Shown one piece after another: positions 51,938 to 62,917 of a stretch of 64,000 bases of DNA; position 1 is the stretch's first letter; the number at the start of each line of letters is the position of its first letter. The stretch is from positions 6,069 through 70,068 of the forward strand of contig CAVPPW010000011.1 in NCBI GenBank assembly GCA_963707445.1, given 5' to 3'. The translations under genes were made by a program, and so were the position numbers. A model generated the notes under the pieces. That model worked only from the letters and a program-made list of their open reading frames with translations. It searched no databases and had not been told where the DNA came from. Source of the stretch: JALORV01 sp963707445. GTDB taxonomy: Bacteria > Pseudomonadota > Gammaproteobacteria > Burkholderiales > Burkholderiaceae_F.

Positions 51938-52017
51938 TTCCTTGCGGGGTGAACCCAGAGGCTTCAGGGCGCAGTCTCTTGGCGGCGATCGAACGTGCGG
52001 CTACCCGGCTGCGATGT

Positions 52018-52617
52018 TCAGCGCCCGCACAGCGCGGCAAGCGCACGCCTGCCGTCGTGGAAAACAGGCCAGCCATCGCCGACCAGGACGGTTTCGATGT
52101 CCGGATACGCGTCGAGAATGCGCTGGACCGAGGCGATTGCTTGTGCGCGGTCCGTGAGCTTGGCGTCGGGCAGGAGGTTCAGCTTGCCCCCCATGTGCCC
52201 GCGCACGAGATCGCCCGTGATGAGCGTCGTCCGTTCCAGAACGAGTGCGAGCTCGCCGGGGGTTTTGCTCCCGTGCATTTCAAGCACGTGCAGACCGGGA
52301 ACGGGCTCATCCCCATCGCCGAGCCAGTGCTCGCACGGAAACGGGAAGCTGCCGCGTTCGGCGCGCGGTCCGCACAGCGTGGCGCGAAGCTCCTGCGCGA
52401 GGCCCTGGGCGCCACGCGTGTGGTCGGAGTTCGTGATGATGATGAGCGTGGCGCCACCCAGCGCTGCGAGATGCGCCCGATCATGCTCAGTCATTGGCAG
52501 CGGGTCGATGAGGACGTTGCCGCCGGGCCGGATCCAGGCCACGCCGCAAAAATCGACGTTGCGCTTCTCGTCGAAGCGCGACCAACCCAAGAGATCAGGA
52601 CGGTGCAAGGATTTCAT
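52018..52617 (-). CDS. MBL-fold-like hydrolase, atypical
   Basis: 199 residues. Strand order and the segments NVLIDPLPMTEHDRAHLAAL, IIITNSDHTRGA, ITGDLVRGHMGGKLNLLPD and VLVGDGWPVFHDGRRALAAL follow the MBL fold. The first ligand motif is N-S-D-H rather than H-x-H-x-D-H, and GDGWP stands where GHGP is usual; D-H and GDL are kept. Reduced metal site; activity uncertain. Confidence 0.7.
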   Translation of the reverse strand: MKSLHRPDLLGWSRFDEKRNVDFCGVAWIRPGGNVLIDPLPMTEHDRAHLAALGGATLIIITNSDHTRGAQGLAQELRATLCGPRAERGSFPFPCEHWLGDGDEPVPGLHVLEMHGSKTPGELALVLERTTLITGDLVRGHMGGKLNLLPDAKLTDRAQAIASVQRILDAYPDIETVLVGDGWPVFHDGRRALAALCGR

Positions 52618-52779
52618 GCAGCCTCCCGCGAGGTTAATGCAGCACGCGAAACGGGATGCTACGCGCAGCACTGCCTCGTTTGAGCCGCCCGCGCTCGTCG
52701 GCCGTTTTGTCCAAAGATCACGGGGATCGTTCTTGCTGTGACGGCTGCGATTGTGGTGATCATTTTTGGACCAAACAGC

Positions 52780-53949
52780 TAGTGTTCCGTCCCAGAAGTA
52801 ACTGGCATTAATCATGCATGCGAGCACGGTATCTTTGGGAGGGAGATACCGCGATGAGATCGGGCAGACCGAAGGCCGAACTGGTGTTGAGCGTCGAGGA
52901 ACGTGCGCAGTTGTCTTCGTTCGTGCGTAGTCGCTCGCTGCCTGCGGCGCTGAGCAATCGAGCGCGCATCGTGCTGAGCAGCGCCGATGGCGAGGCGAAC
53001 AGCTCGATCGCCGAACGGCTGAAGCTGACCAACGCGACCGTCGGCAAGTGGCGCAGGCGCTTCGTCGAGCGCCGCCTCGCGGGCCTGTACGACGACGTGC
53101 GCCCGGGGCACCGCGCACGATCGACGACGAACGCGTCGCGCGAGCTGATCAAGACGACGCTGCACACCAAGCCGGCCGACGGCGGCACGCATTGGAGCGT
53201 GCGCTCGGTCGGCCGCCGAGACCGGCATCTCCAAGAGCAGCGTGCATCGCTACTTCCAGCTGTTCGGCCTGCAGCCGCACCGCAGCGAGAGCTTCAAGCT
53301 GTCGACCGATCCGTTCTTCGTCGAGAAGCTGCGCGACGTGGTGGGGCTGTACTTGAACCCGCCGGACAAGGCGCTGGTGCTGTGCGTCGACGAGAAGAGC
53401 CAGATGCCAGGCGCTCGAGCGCACCCAGCCGATGCTGCCGATGGGGTTCGGCTACGTCGAGGGCGTCACCCACGACTACAAGCGCCACGGCACGACCACG
53501 CTGTTCGCCGCCCTCAACGTGCTCAACGGCGCAGTGCTCGCCCAGTGCAAGCCGCGCCATCGGCATCAGGAGTTCCTCGCCTTCCTGCGCGAGATCGACA
53601 AGGCCGTGCCGCGCCGACCTCGACATCCACTTCATCGTCGACAACTACGCCACCCACAAGCATCCCAAGGTCAAGGCTTGGCTGGCCGCGCGTCCGCGCT
53701 GGCACCTGCACTTCATGCCGACCTACAGCTCCTGGCTCAACCAGGTCGAGCGCTTCTTCGCGCTGATCACCGACAAGGCGATCCGCCGCGGCTCGTTCAC
53801 CAGCGTCAAGCAACTGGTCCAGCGCATCGATCACTTCGTCGCTCACTACAACAAGAACTGCCAACCGTTTCGTCTGGACCGCCACCGCCGATTCGATCCT
53901 CGCCAAGCTCGCAACGACTTTGCTCACGTATCAGCGGGACAGGACACTA
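52780..53949 (+). mobile_element. IS630-family insertion sequence
   Basis: 1,166 bases (52782-53947) bounded by imperfect 12-base inverted repeats: left GTGTTCCGTCCC, right (reverse complement) GTGTCCTGTCCC, 10 of 12 identical. Each is flanked by TA (52780-52781 and 53948-53949). The outer bases C and G rebuild the target CTAG, the known IS630 preference. It carries one transposase gene and lies between genes. Confidence 0.88.
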
Positions 53950-53950
53950 G
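52854..53950 (+). CDS. IS630-family transposase (five frame breaks)
   Basis: About 363 residues after removing bases near 53211, 53406, 53611, 53870 and 53910. N-terminal helix-turn-helix (SNRARIVLSSADGEANSSIA, NATVGKWRRRFVERRL), DDE catalytic domain with LVLCVDEKSQ, FIVDNYATHKHP and SSWLNQVERFFALI, and the ending LCSRISGTGH. The stop codon TAG is made of the duplicated target TA plus the next flanking G. An in-frame ATG at 52818 is an alternative start. Confidence 0.9.
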
Positions 53951-54272
53951 CTCGGAACGCGAAACGTTAGGCGCCCACTTACCAGGAGCTTGCAACGTCC
54001 GCTCTCGGGATGGCGCGATGTCTGCAACGGGTTGACTTCAGTCATCGGGCAACAAGGAGCCCCGGGATCCCCGGTGCGTCTAACATTAGCGACCGCGACT
54101 CAGCGACTGGAGCTGGCCGTGGTTTTACCTCGCCGAGCCTTTTCGCGGGTGAAGGGGGTGTAACAGTGCGAGGCCGCCGATATCGAGGCATCGGGAAGCC
54201 TGGCGAAGGCATTAAAGCTATCCCGCGATGCCGAGTGCCCAGTCCCGTCCCGGCACTTGTGAAAGCGGCGCT
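53951..54272. other. intergenic region beside IS630, no gene recognised
   Basis: About 320 bases between the insertion sequence and the EF-hand gene. Nothing recognisable apart from an isolated GTTAGGC at 53966, discussed among rejected items. Confidence 0.5.
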
Positions 54273-54645
54273 TCAGTGGTAGTTATCGCCCTGCGTGAGT
54301 ATGTCGTCCGCTAGCTTTTGATCGCGCTTGTTCGTAAAGGCCATGAATTGATCAAAAGTGATCCAGCCGCGCTTGTCCGTGTCGATCTCCTCGAAGCTGA
54401 GATATGTGATGGGCAGATGGCCTTTCGCTTCGTCCTTGGTCACCTTGCCATCGCCATTCTTGTCGGCATTTGCGAAAAGCTTTCTCAGGGTCAGCGGTCC
54501 CTGAGTCGCGGCAGTGCTGCGTTGACTGTGACTCCGACTGCCCCTGGGTGGCGACTGGCTGCGTTTGCTGTGCCCAGCTTGCAGTGCTAACTGCAACCAT
54601 CAAGGTACCTACAAAAAGGGCTAACTTGCGTTCATTCTTGCTCAT
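54273..54645 (-). CDS. secreted EF-hand protein (frame break near 54519)
   Basis: About 123 residues. Signal peptide MSKNERKLALFVGTLMVAVS ending SWA, a Gln/Ser-rich linker, then two EF-hands: DKNGDGKVTKDEA (all calcium positions good) and DTDKRGWITFDQFM (degenerate). Calcium binding in the periplasm is likely. GAGGAGTTCACC precedes the ATG. Removing one base near 54519 joins the linker to the EF-hand part. It starts 11 bases after the patatin gene, so probably cotranscribed. Confidence 0.8.
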
Positions 54646-54656
54646 GGTGAACTCCT

Positions 54657-56079
54657 CTAGTGTGCGATTGCCCATTGGGTTGGGCGATCTGGTTGCAGCG
54701 GATCATTGAGTCGGACTTGCGTCCAATTCGAGTTCTCCGCCAAGCTGCGGCGCAACTGCTGGAATTCTGCAGAGCGGCGCAGCGCCTGGTGTCCGGCCTC
54801 GACCAGGTGATGTACCTGGTCGGGGTCGATGGTGAAGGCCGTCGGAACGGTGAGGATCGAACGTCGCAGCGTAGGATCTTCGACATCGTGCAGGCTGACG
54901 GTGATGACATGCAGTTCTGCATCGGCGGCAAACGGGCTGCCCAGCGTGCCGCGCTGTTCGGCGAGCTCGCGACGCCACCGCTCTCTGTCGTCGCTCATGA
55001 TGGCAAGGGTGACCTGCGTGATCTGTCCGCCGGCACCGAACAGCAGCGTGTCCACCACCTGGCGGGTCCTCGGCACACGATCGCTGTTGTCGATTCGTTC
55101 GCCGAGGTCCCGCTCCGAGTTCACGGCGATCAAGACGACCTGGCGGATCGACCCCGGCGCTGCGTCTCGAAAGGGGGCCGACAAGGATCCACTGGCGACC
55201 AGGCGATCCAGCAGTCTGCGGATGCCGAGGTTGTCGTTCAGGCCTCCGTCGACGAGGTGGATGTAGGGGCGCTTCTCGGCATCGAGGTAGCTCTCCGCGT
55301 GGGCCCGCATCAGGCGCGTCCGGAAGTTGTCTTCGGCCGCCACCGGCACGGCTGCGCTCGGCAAGTCACACGTTCCGGCGTAGTTGCGCAGCGTCATGGG
55401 CGACAGGACGAGCGGCACGGCCGATGAGGCCGCGACGGCAAAGGACAGCGGCACGCTCGCTAGGTCCGAGCAGATGAGAGCGAATTGTTCCGGGGTGAAC
55501 TCGAAGGGTGCGCCGGTCGTCAAGTCGGTGGCAGCAACCACCAGGTCCGGACCGCGCGTGCGGGCGCGCAGATCGCCGAAAGTGCGTCCCCGGTAAAGCG
55601 TGTCGAGCCGGTCGGCCAGCACGTTGCCACGGCCGTACCAGGGCGAGGACAGGCGGAACAGGCGCCGCGGCGACAGGGCGAGCTGAACGAGGCCGCCCTC
55701 GAAGTCGTTCAGCAGGAACTCCGACTCGAAGCGGGTCAGCGACTCGTCGCCAAAGGCGGCGTAGTGGGCGGCCAAGATGCTGCCGCCGGAGACGCCGCTG
55801 ATCAGCGTCACTTCGTCGAGCAGAGTGGTGGGCTGGCCCTCCAGCGTGAATTCCGTGGCCTTCAGTTCCTGCAGTACACCGAGCCCGAAGGCAGCCGCAC
55901 GCGCACCGCCGCCGGACAGGGCGACTGCTGCGACGACGGGCCGCGCGACTGCCCGGGAGGTAGGCAGGCCGACATCGTACGCCTTGCGCCGGCACGTTCT
56001 GCCACGGACGAAACGAGGAGCAGCCGGCCAGCAGCAGCGTCGCGAGGATGAGGGCCAGTGGCGCGTTCAGCCGGTTCAT
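54657..56079 (-). CDS. patatin-like phospholipase lipoprotein (frame break near 55991)
   Basis: About 473 residues. Lipoprotein signal MNRLNAPLALILATLLLAGC, then, after removing one base near 55991, KAYDVGLPTSRAVARPVVAA and the oxyanion loop ALSGGGARAAAFG. The catalytic Ser lies in ISGVSGGSILAAHY and the Asp in HLVDGGLNDN. It would hydrolyse lipids at the inner leaflet of the outer membrane or in the periplasm. Confidence 0.88.
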
Positions 56080-56196
56080 CCGTGCGCCTCCGCATTCCTC
56101 ACAGTTCGAAGCGCATGGCTGGATTTGGCGGCCCATTGGGACTTGCGGCCGCGCATGCCCGGTGGCAGTGCCAGCCCGACGCGACGCCGCGTCATT

Positions 56197-56865
56197 TCAT
56201 TGCCCGCGCTCGATGTTGGCCAGCATCAGCGCGGCCGCGTCGGCATACGGCATGATCATCTGGGGCACCAAGGCTGCGAAGAGCGGGACAAGCAGCGGCG
56301 CTGGCAGGGCGCGCGCGAACGCGGGCACCTGAACGGGCAGCGTATCCAGCGAAATCCGCAGCCGGTCGAGGCCCAGCGCCGGCTGCTCGACCATCGGCCC
56401 CGGACAGAGGAGGCGCCAGTCGAGCAGCGACCGCCCTAGCCGTTCGAAGTTGATGCGGTGAGGCCAATAGGTCGACTTCACCTTCGGCAGTTCGACGCCA
56501 CGGCGACCCGATGCGTCAATGTCGAGCAGCGCTGCGCCTGCCAGAAACCAGCAGACCGGCCGCGGCGAGCGCAGCAATTCCACGCTCGTGACAACGCGGT
56601 CGATCAGGTCGACGAAGCTTTCGCCTTCGGTGACATGACCGGCGCAGTTGATCAACGCGTCGTGTCCGCTGACGAGTCCTGCCAGATCGGCCGGCGCGAG
56701 CGCGTTCAGATCGCCGGTGTGGATCGAAACGAGCGGTGCGACTTCGAGCGGCAGCTTGGCCGGCGTGCGCACGAGCACTGTCACTTGATGCCCGGCAGTC
56801 AGCGCCTGGCGCAGCACATGACGCCCGAGCGACCCCGTTGCGCCGAAGATGATCAGACGAGCCAT
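56197..56865 (-). CDS. NAD(P)-binding atypical SDR
   Basis: 222 residues with an N-terminal Rossmann motif LIIFGATGSLGRHVLRQAL and HQVTVLVRTP, then DALINCAGHVTEGESF. No canonical Tyr-x-x-x-Lys. NmrA/NAD(P)H-binding-like. It begins four bases after the RND pump stop, so it is the last gene of the efflux operon; a reductase or sensor role there is unproven. Confidence 0.82.
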   Translation of the reverse strand: MARLIIFGATGSLGRHVLRQALTAGHQVTVLVRTPAKLPLEVAPLVSIHTGDLNALAPADLAGLVSGHDALINCAGHVTEGESFVDLIDRVVTSVELLRSPRPVCWFLAGAALLDIDASGRRGVELPKVKSTYWPHRINFERLGRSLLDWRLLCPGPMVEQPALGLDRLRISLDTLPVQVPAFARALPAPLLVPLFAALVPQMIMPYADAAALMLANIERGQ

Positions 56866-56869
56866 CGGG

Positions 56870-59800
56870 TTACGACGCGGGCGCCGGTTCGCCGGCGACA
56901 GGTACCGTGTCGGTCGACGTCTGCGGCTGGCGCTGGACCTTGAACCACGCGGCGTACAGCGCCGGCACGAAGAAGATCGTCAGCAGCGTGGCGACGGTCA
57001 GGCCGCCCATGATCGCGATCGCCATCGGACCCCAGAACACGCTGCGCGTCAGCGGAATCATCGCGAGCACGGTGGCCGCCGCGGTCAGCACCACCGGGCG
57101 GGTCCGGTGCACGGCCGCTTCGACGACGGCATTCCAGGGTCGCGGCCCTTCGGCGATCTCCGCCTGCACCTGGTCGACCAGGATCACCGCGTTGCGCATG
57201 ATCATCCCGCTCAGCGCGGTGACGCCGAGGATCGCGACGAAGCCGAGCGGCGCGTGGAACAGGAGCAGCGCGGCGACGACGCCGATGAGTCCGAGCGGCG
57301 CCGTCAGGAACACCATGAACATCAGCGAGAAGCTCTGCAGCTGCAGCATCAGGATCGTCAGGATCGTGACCAGCATCACCGGGAAGACCGCCATCAGCGC
57401 CGTGTTGGCCTTGTCGCTTTCCTCGACGGCACCGCCGACGTCGATGCGATAGCCGAACGGCAGCTTCGCTTCGATGTCCTTCAGCAGCGGCCGGATCTCC
57501 TGCGTCACCGACACGCCCTGCTCGCCGTCCTTGACGTCGGCGCGCACGGTGATCGCCATGTCGCGGTTGCGGCGCCACAGCACCGGCTCTTCGAGCTCGT
57601 AGCGGACGCGCGCGACCTGCGACAGCGGCACCACGGTGCCCTCGCGCGTGTAGAGATTGACGTCCTTCAGCGTGTCGAGATCGAGACGCTCGGACGGCAC
57701 CGCACGGGCGACGATGTCGATCAGGTCTTCGCGCTCGCGCAGATGCGACAGCGTCGCGCCGTTCATCACGGTCTGCGTCACGAGCGCCACGTCGGCCGGC
57801 GCCAGGCCGAGCGCACGCGCCTTGTCCTGGTCGAGGTCGACTTTCAGCGTGCGAACCGGGTCGTTCCAGTCGAGCTGGACGTCGCGCACCTTCGGGCTGG
57901 ACGCGACCACGCGCTTCGACCTCGCGCGCGATCTCGCGCACCTTCTGCGTGTCCGGACCGACGACGCGGAACTGGACCGGGAAGCCGACCGGCGGACCGA
58001 GCTCGAGGCGCGTGACGCGGACCCACACCTCCGGGAATTGCTCGTCGACGCTCGCCATCAGCCGCGAGCGCACGCGTTCGCGCGCCTCCATGTCCTTCGT
58101 CATCACGATGAAGACGGCGTAGCCCGGGTTCGGCAGCTCCGGATTGAGCGAGAGATAGAAGCGCGGCTGGCCGGCGCCCGTGTACGCGGTGAAGAAGCGG
58201 ACGTCCTCGTCCTTCGCGAGGACCGCCTCCATCTTCTTGACCTGCTCGGTCGTCGCGGCGAACGAAGCGCCTTCCTTCAGTCGCAGCTCGACGACGAGCT
58301 CGGGCCGCGAGCTGTTGGGGAAGAACTGCTGCGGCACGAACCGGCTTGCGAAGATCGCAACGGCCAGCGCGGCCACGGTGATCGCCGATGACCCACCAGC
58401 GCCGCTCGATGGCGAGGTCGATCCAGCGGCGCAGCTTGCGATAGAACGGCGTGTCGTACGGGTCGCCGCCGTGGTGATGCTTGCCGAAGTCCTTCGGCAG
58501 CATCTTGACGGCGAGGTAGGGCGTGATGATCCCCGAGACGACCCACGAGAACAGCACGGCGGTGCCGACGATCCAGAAGATGCCGCCCGCGTACTCGCCG
58601 GTGGTCGACTTGGAGAATCCGATCGGCATGAAGGCGGCGACGGTGATCAGCGCGCCGGTCAGCCGCGGCATCGCGGTCGCGGCGTAGGAGAAGGCGGCCG
58701 CCTTGACGCGATCCCAGCCTTCCTCCATCTTCACGACCATCATCTCGACCGCGATGATGCCGTCGTCCACCAGCAGGCCGAGCGCGATGATCAGCGAGCC
58801 GAGCGAGACGCGCTCGAGGTTCCAGCCCATCGCCAGCATCACCAGCGCGACGACGCCGAGCACGATCGGCACCGAGAGCCCGACCACGATGCCCGGTGCG
58901 CCAGCCGAGGCTCAGCAGGCAGACCGCGAGCACGATCGCGAGCGCTTCCATCAGCGAGCGTTCGAATTCCCAGATCGATTCGCTGACGACGGTCGGCTGG
59001 TCGGCGACGCGCTCGAGCTCGACGCCGTAGGGCAGCTCGGCCTGCACGCTTGGCGACGGCCTTCTCGATCGCCTTGCCGAGGTCGACGATGTTGCCGTCG
59101 TTGGTCATCGTGATGCCGAGCATCAGCACCTGCTGGCCGTTGTGGCGCACCGTGTACAGTCGGCGGATCCTCGTAGCCGCGCGTGATCGTCGTGAAGTCG
59201 CCGAGCTTGATCAGCCGGCCGCCGGCGGCGATCGGCACGTTGCGGATATCGTCCAGGCTCGCGAACTGGCCGCTCACGCGCACCAGCACGCGGTCGCCGT
59301 GCGTGTCGATCTGAGCCGGCCGGCAGCACGCTGTTCTGGTTTCGCAGGCTTTCGGCGATCGCGAGCGGCGTGATGCCGAGCGCGGCCAGCCGCTCGTGCG
59401 AGAACTCGACGTAGACCTTCTTGGCCTGCTTGCCGAAGACGTCGACCTTCTTGACCATCGGCACCTTGAGCAGGCGGCGCTTGATGTCCTCGGCGATGTC
59501 GGAGAGCTCCGCGTGGCTGATGCCGTCGCCCTTGACGGCATACAGCAGCCCGGTGACGTCGCCGTATTCGTCGTTGAAGATCGGGCCGATGACGCCTTCG
59601 GGCAGCTCGAGCTTGATGTCGCTGAACTTCTTGCGCGCCTGGTACCAGGCCTCGCGCTGGTCCGCGTGCGAGGTGCCGCCCTTCACCGTGATCGTCATGC
59701 CGCCGTAGCCCTGGCGCGCGAAGGTCACGACCTTCTCGAAGTGGTCGAGCTGCTCGAACTTCTTCTCCATGCGGTTGAGCACCTCGTCCTGGATCTGCTG

Positions 59801-59977
59801 CGCCGTCGCGCCGGGCCAGATCACGATCGCCGTCATCGACGGCACGGAGAAGTTCGGGTCTTCGAGCTGGCCGAGCTTCGTGAAGCCCAGCACGCCGCCG
59901 ATGCCGATCGCGAGGATCAGGAACAGCACGATGGCGCGGTGGTCGAGCGCCCATTCGGTGAGGTTGAACGATTTCAT
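56870..59977 (-). CDS. RND efflux pump inner-membrane permease (six frame breaks)
   Basis: Removing bases near 57911, 58386, 58893, 59049, 59160 and 59314 gives exactly 1,033 residues, standard for AcrB/HAE1-type pumps. Start MKSFNLTEWALDHRAIVLF; helix 4 carries the proton-relay pair in LGLLVDDGIIAVEM; VQLDWNDPVRTLKVDLDQ and LIGVVAALLLFHAPLGFVAI lie in the second half. It exports drugs or other small molecules by proton antiport together with the adaptor and outer-membrane factor encoded upstream. Confidence 0.92.
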
Positions 59978-61100
59978 CGGGCGGCCTGCTTCGTTTCGAC
60001 GTTGTGCGCGGCCGCCGGGAAGCGCGACCCGCAAGCCGGGCGCCATCTTCTGCACGCCGGCGGTGACGACGAGCTCACCGGCCGGCGGCCCGGAGACGAG
60101 CACTTCGTCGTTGCGATAGCCGTGCACGGCGACGCCGAGCAGATCGACGGTTCCGACCGGCTCGGTGCCCGCGCGACGAACGACCCAGACCGCCGGCTGG
60201 CCCTTGTTCTGCGTGATCGCCGCGGCCGGGATCGCCGCCGCCGGCGTCTCGGCCGACCGGGCGCTCGACGACCAGCGTGGCGGTCGCGCCGAGCGGCAGC
60301 GGCCGCGGCGTCACGGGCTTCAGGCGGGCGCGAAAGGTTCGCGTTTGCGCCGCCGCCTGCGGCGACAGTTCGCGCAGCACGACGTCGAACGTCTGCGTCG
60401 GGCGCGCTCGCGAGCCACGCCTTGTAGCGCGCCGTCTTGAACACCGCGAGGTGATCCTCCGGCACGTCGACGACGATCTCGGGCTCGCCTTCGTTCGCGA
60501 TCGAGACGACCGGCTGGCCTTCGGCGACGACCTGTCCGACCTCGAAGCGCACGGCGGTGACGACACCGCTCTGCGACGCGCGCAGCACCGTGTACTTCAG
60601 CCGGTTGCGCGCGAGCTCGAGCTTGCCGCGCCTCGGCCTCGGCCGTCGCCGGCGCCGTCTGCTGCGCCGCTCTGCGCCTTCTCGTCGTCGGACACGCTGA
60701 CCGAGCCGTCGCTCTTCAGCGCGTCCAGCCGTTGCCGATCCGATTCGGCCTGACGCGCCTGCGTCGTGGCCGCGACGAACTGCTGCCGCGCCGCTTCCTC
60801 GGCGAGCCGGTAATCGGTGTCGTCGAGCACGGCCAGCACGTCGCCCTCGCGCACCTTCTGGCCGACGTCGACCTTGCGCTGCAGCGACCTTGCCGCCGAC
60901 GCGAAATGCCTCGGTCGACTTCGTGGCGCGACTGCACGGTGCCGACGTAGCGGTTCGTCTCCTGCGCCTTGTCGTAGCGGATCTCGGCGGTGCGAACGGC
61001 GCGAAGCGGCTCGGCGGCGCGGCTTTTCCGAGCACGCCGGACAGCAGCGCGGCGATCGGTACGAGCGATGAACGAGGACAGGGGCAAGCGATGTCTTCAC
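59974..61100 (-). CDS. RND periplasmic adaptor subunit (about eight frame breaks)
   Basis: Around 372 residues when corrected. Recognisable parts in order: AEIRYDKAQETNRYVGTVQS, RKVDVGQKVREGDVLAVLD (lipoyl-like half), KLELARNRLKYTVLRA, SGVVTAVRFEVGQVVAEGQP, DVVLRELSPQAAAQTRTF, and VVTAGVQKMAPGLRVALP. This is the HlyD/AcrA-type adaptor layout. Its stop overlaps the pump start (ATGA, 59974-59977). It starts with GTG at 61100. Damage here is the densest in the window. Confidence 0.85.
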
Positions 61101-61128
61101 GGCGGTTCCTCGTAGCGGTCGAGGCGTT

Positions 61129-62589
61129 TCATGAGTTGGGGCGGATGCAGCGTTGGCCTGCGCCGGCGTCGGCGACGGGCTCGAACGCCTGCCAGCCGCC
61201 GCCGAGCGCCTTGTACAGTTGCACGCTGTCGAGCAGCAGTTGCGTGTTGGCTGTCGTTGGCGCTGACGCGCACCGCCAGGCGCGCGCGCTGCGCGTCGAG
61301 CAGCGGCAGCAGATCGATCTGGCCGCGGTCGTAGAGCGATTGCGCGCGGCCGAGCGCCGCGTCGGCCGATGCCGCAGCGCTCTGCAGCGCTGTCGCGCGT
61401 TGCCGCTGATCGTCGAGCGCGACGAGCGCGTTCTCGACGTCCTCGAGCGCGCGCACGATCGCGTCCTCGTAGCGCAGGACCGCTTCGCGCTGACCGCTCT
61501 CGGCGATGTCGTTGATCGCCTGCGTGCGCCCGGCGTTGAAGATCGGCATCGCCAGCAGCGCCGGCGACGTTGGTGAAGCGCGCGGCGCCAAGGTCGACGC
61601 CGTTCAGCTCGACGCTCTGCGCGACCGAACAGGGCGCCGAGAAAGAGCCGCGGGAACCACTCCGCCGTCGGCCTGCTGCCGGCGCGCATTGGCGGCGTCG
61701 AGCTGCGCCTTCGCGGCGAGCAGGTCCGGCCTGCGCTGCAGCAGCGCGGCCGGTTGGCCCGGCACGCGCCGGCGGAACGGTCGCCTCGCCGCTCGACGGC
61801 GTGATGCTCGCGGCGTTGAACGCCTGGTCGCCGATCAGCACCGCGATGCGGTGCCGCGAGACGGCGGCGAGCGTCTCGAGCGGCGGTATCGCCGCGCGCG
61901 CTCTCGACGCTTCGGTCTGCGCGCGCTCGACGTCGAACGGCGTCGCGAGGCCCGGCCCGTTGGCGCGCCGTGACGAGGCGCAGCGTTTCGTCCTGCGCGG
62001 CCGAGATCGCGCGCACGGTTTCGAGCTGGCGCAGTGCGCCGACGAGCGTGAAGTAGTTGGTTGCGACGTCGGTCAGCACCAGCAGGCGCACGCCGCGCGC
62101 GCCGTTTTCGACGGCAAGCGCGTCGGCCGCGGCCGCGCCGCGCCGGCGCGCAGGCGACCGGAGAGGTCGATTTCCCAGGAGACGTCGACGCCGCCGCCGC
62201 CGCGTGTCGGCGTCCGGGAACGGCTTGCCTTTGACGGCGTCGTAGCCGGTGTCGGCGTGAAGTCCCGCCCCGACGACGCCGACGCTGGGCAACAGCCACG
62301 AGCGGCTGATCGTCTCGCCGGCTCGCGCGGCGCGCACGCGCTCGGCCGCGATCTTGACGTCGCGGTTCTCGCGCGCTGCGCGGCGGATGAGGTCGGACAG
62401 CACCGGGTCGTCGTAGCTTTCCCACCAGGCGACCTCGGGCTCTTTCTCGGACGCGGGAGCCGCTGCGAACTGCGCCGGCACCTCGACGGAGGACTTAAGC
62501 ACTGGAGTGCTGCACCCGGCCAAACCGATCGCAAGCGACGCGGCGAGTGGGGCCACCAACGCGCCCGCAGACGCCGCGGTTCGGCGCAT
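61129..62589 (-). CDS. NodT-type outer-membrane efflux lipoprotein (several frame breaks)
   Basis: Lipoprotein signal with lipobox LAGC about 25 residues in, then VPAQFAAAPASEKEPEVAWW and DDPVLSDLIRRAARENRDVK, typical of NodT/OprM outer-membrane factors; near the end LRYEDAIVRALEDVENALVA and LLLDSVQLYKALGGGWQAFE. The middle is split among three frames. First gene of the efflux operon. The alternative start at 62616 is possible. Confidence 0.85.
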   Translation of the reverse strand: MRRTAASAGALVAPLAASLAIGLAGCSTPVLKSSVEVPAQFAAAPASEKEPEVAWWESYDDPVLSDLIRRAARENRDVKIAAERVRAARAGETISRSWLLPSVGVVGAGLHADTGYDAVKGKPFPDADTRRRRRRRLLGNRPLRSPARRRGAAAADALAVENGARGVRLLVLTDVATNYFTLVGALRQLETVRAISAAQDETLRLVTARQRAGPRDAVRRRARADRSVESARGDTAARDARRRLAAPHRGADRRPGVQRREHHAVERRGDRSAGACRANRPRCCSAGRTCSPRRRSSTPPMRAGSRPTAEWFPRLFLGALFGRAERRAERRRPWRRALHQRRRRCWRCRSSTPGARRRSTTSPRAVSAKRSCATRTRSCARSRTSRTRSSRSTISGNARQRCRALRHRPTRRSAARNRSTTAARSICCRCSTRSARAWRCASAPTTANTQLLLDSVQLYKALGGGWQAFEPVADAGAGQRCIRPNS

Positions 62590-62917
62590 CTGCTCAAGCC
62601 TTGTCAGCCGAGGCATCCAGGTAATGCAAGCGAGTAACAGCATCGGTCGTCAACGTTTGGATCAATGAGAGAACTTTAGTGAAGGCTCCGCAGGAAGTCG
62701 TCAGTGAGCCGTCGCCCTTTCGTCGCGATTTCGTCAGCGCCGACGGAGTGGCTCGGCGCGCGCCATCGCGCAATCCTCAACGGTGAGGGTGTCCGAAAAG
62801 TGCTGCTTCATGATGAGCAGCTCGGCCCGCTGAGAACCGGCGGGCGCAGGCGGACATCCGGATGCGGTTCCGACGGTCCTCGGCGTGAGCCATGCCGTGG
62901 CGACGCCGTCGAAGACT
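62590..62917. other. intergenic region upstream of the efflux operon
   Basis: About 330 bases between the efflux operon and the downstream end of the LpxR gene. It should hold the efflux promoter, but I see no clear boxes or palindrome. Confidence 0.45.

Noticed and set aside
53966..54084. GTTAGGC at 53966-53972 and GTCTAAC at 54078-54084 resemble halves of integron attC sites
   Set aside because: The order is the reverse of a single attC and no matching partner half, cassette gene or integrase is nearby. Short matches like this occur by chance.
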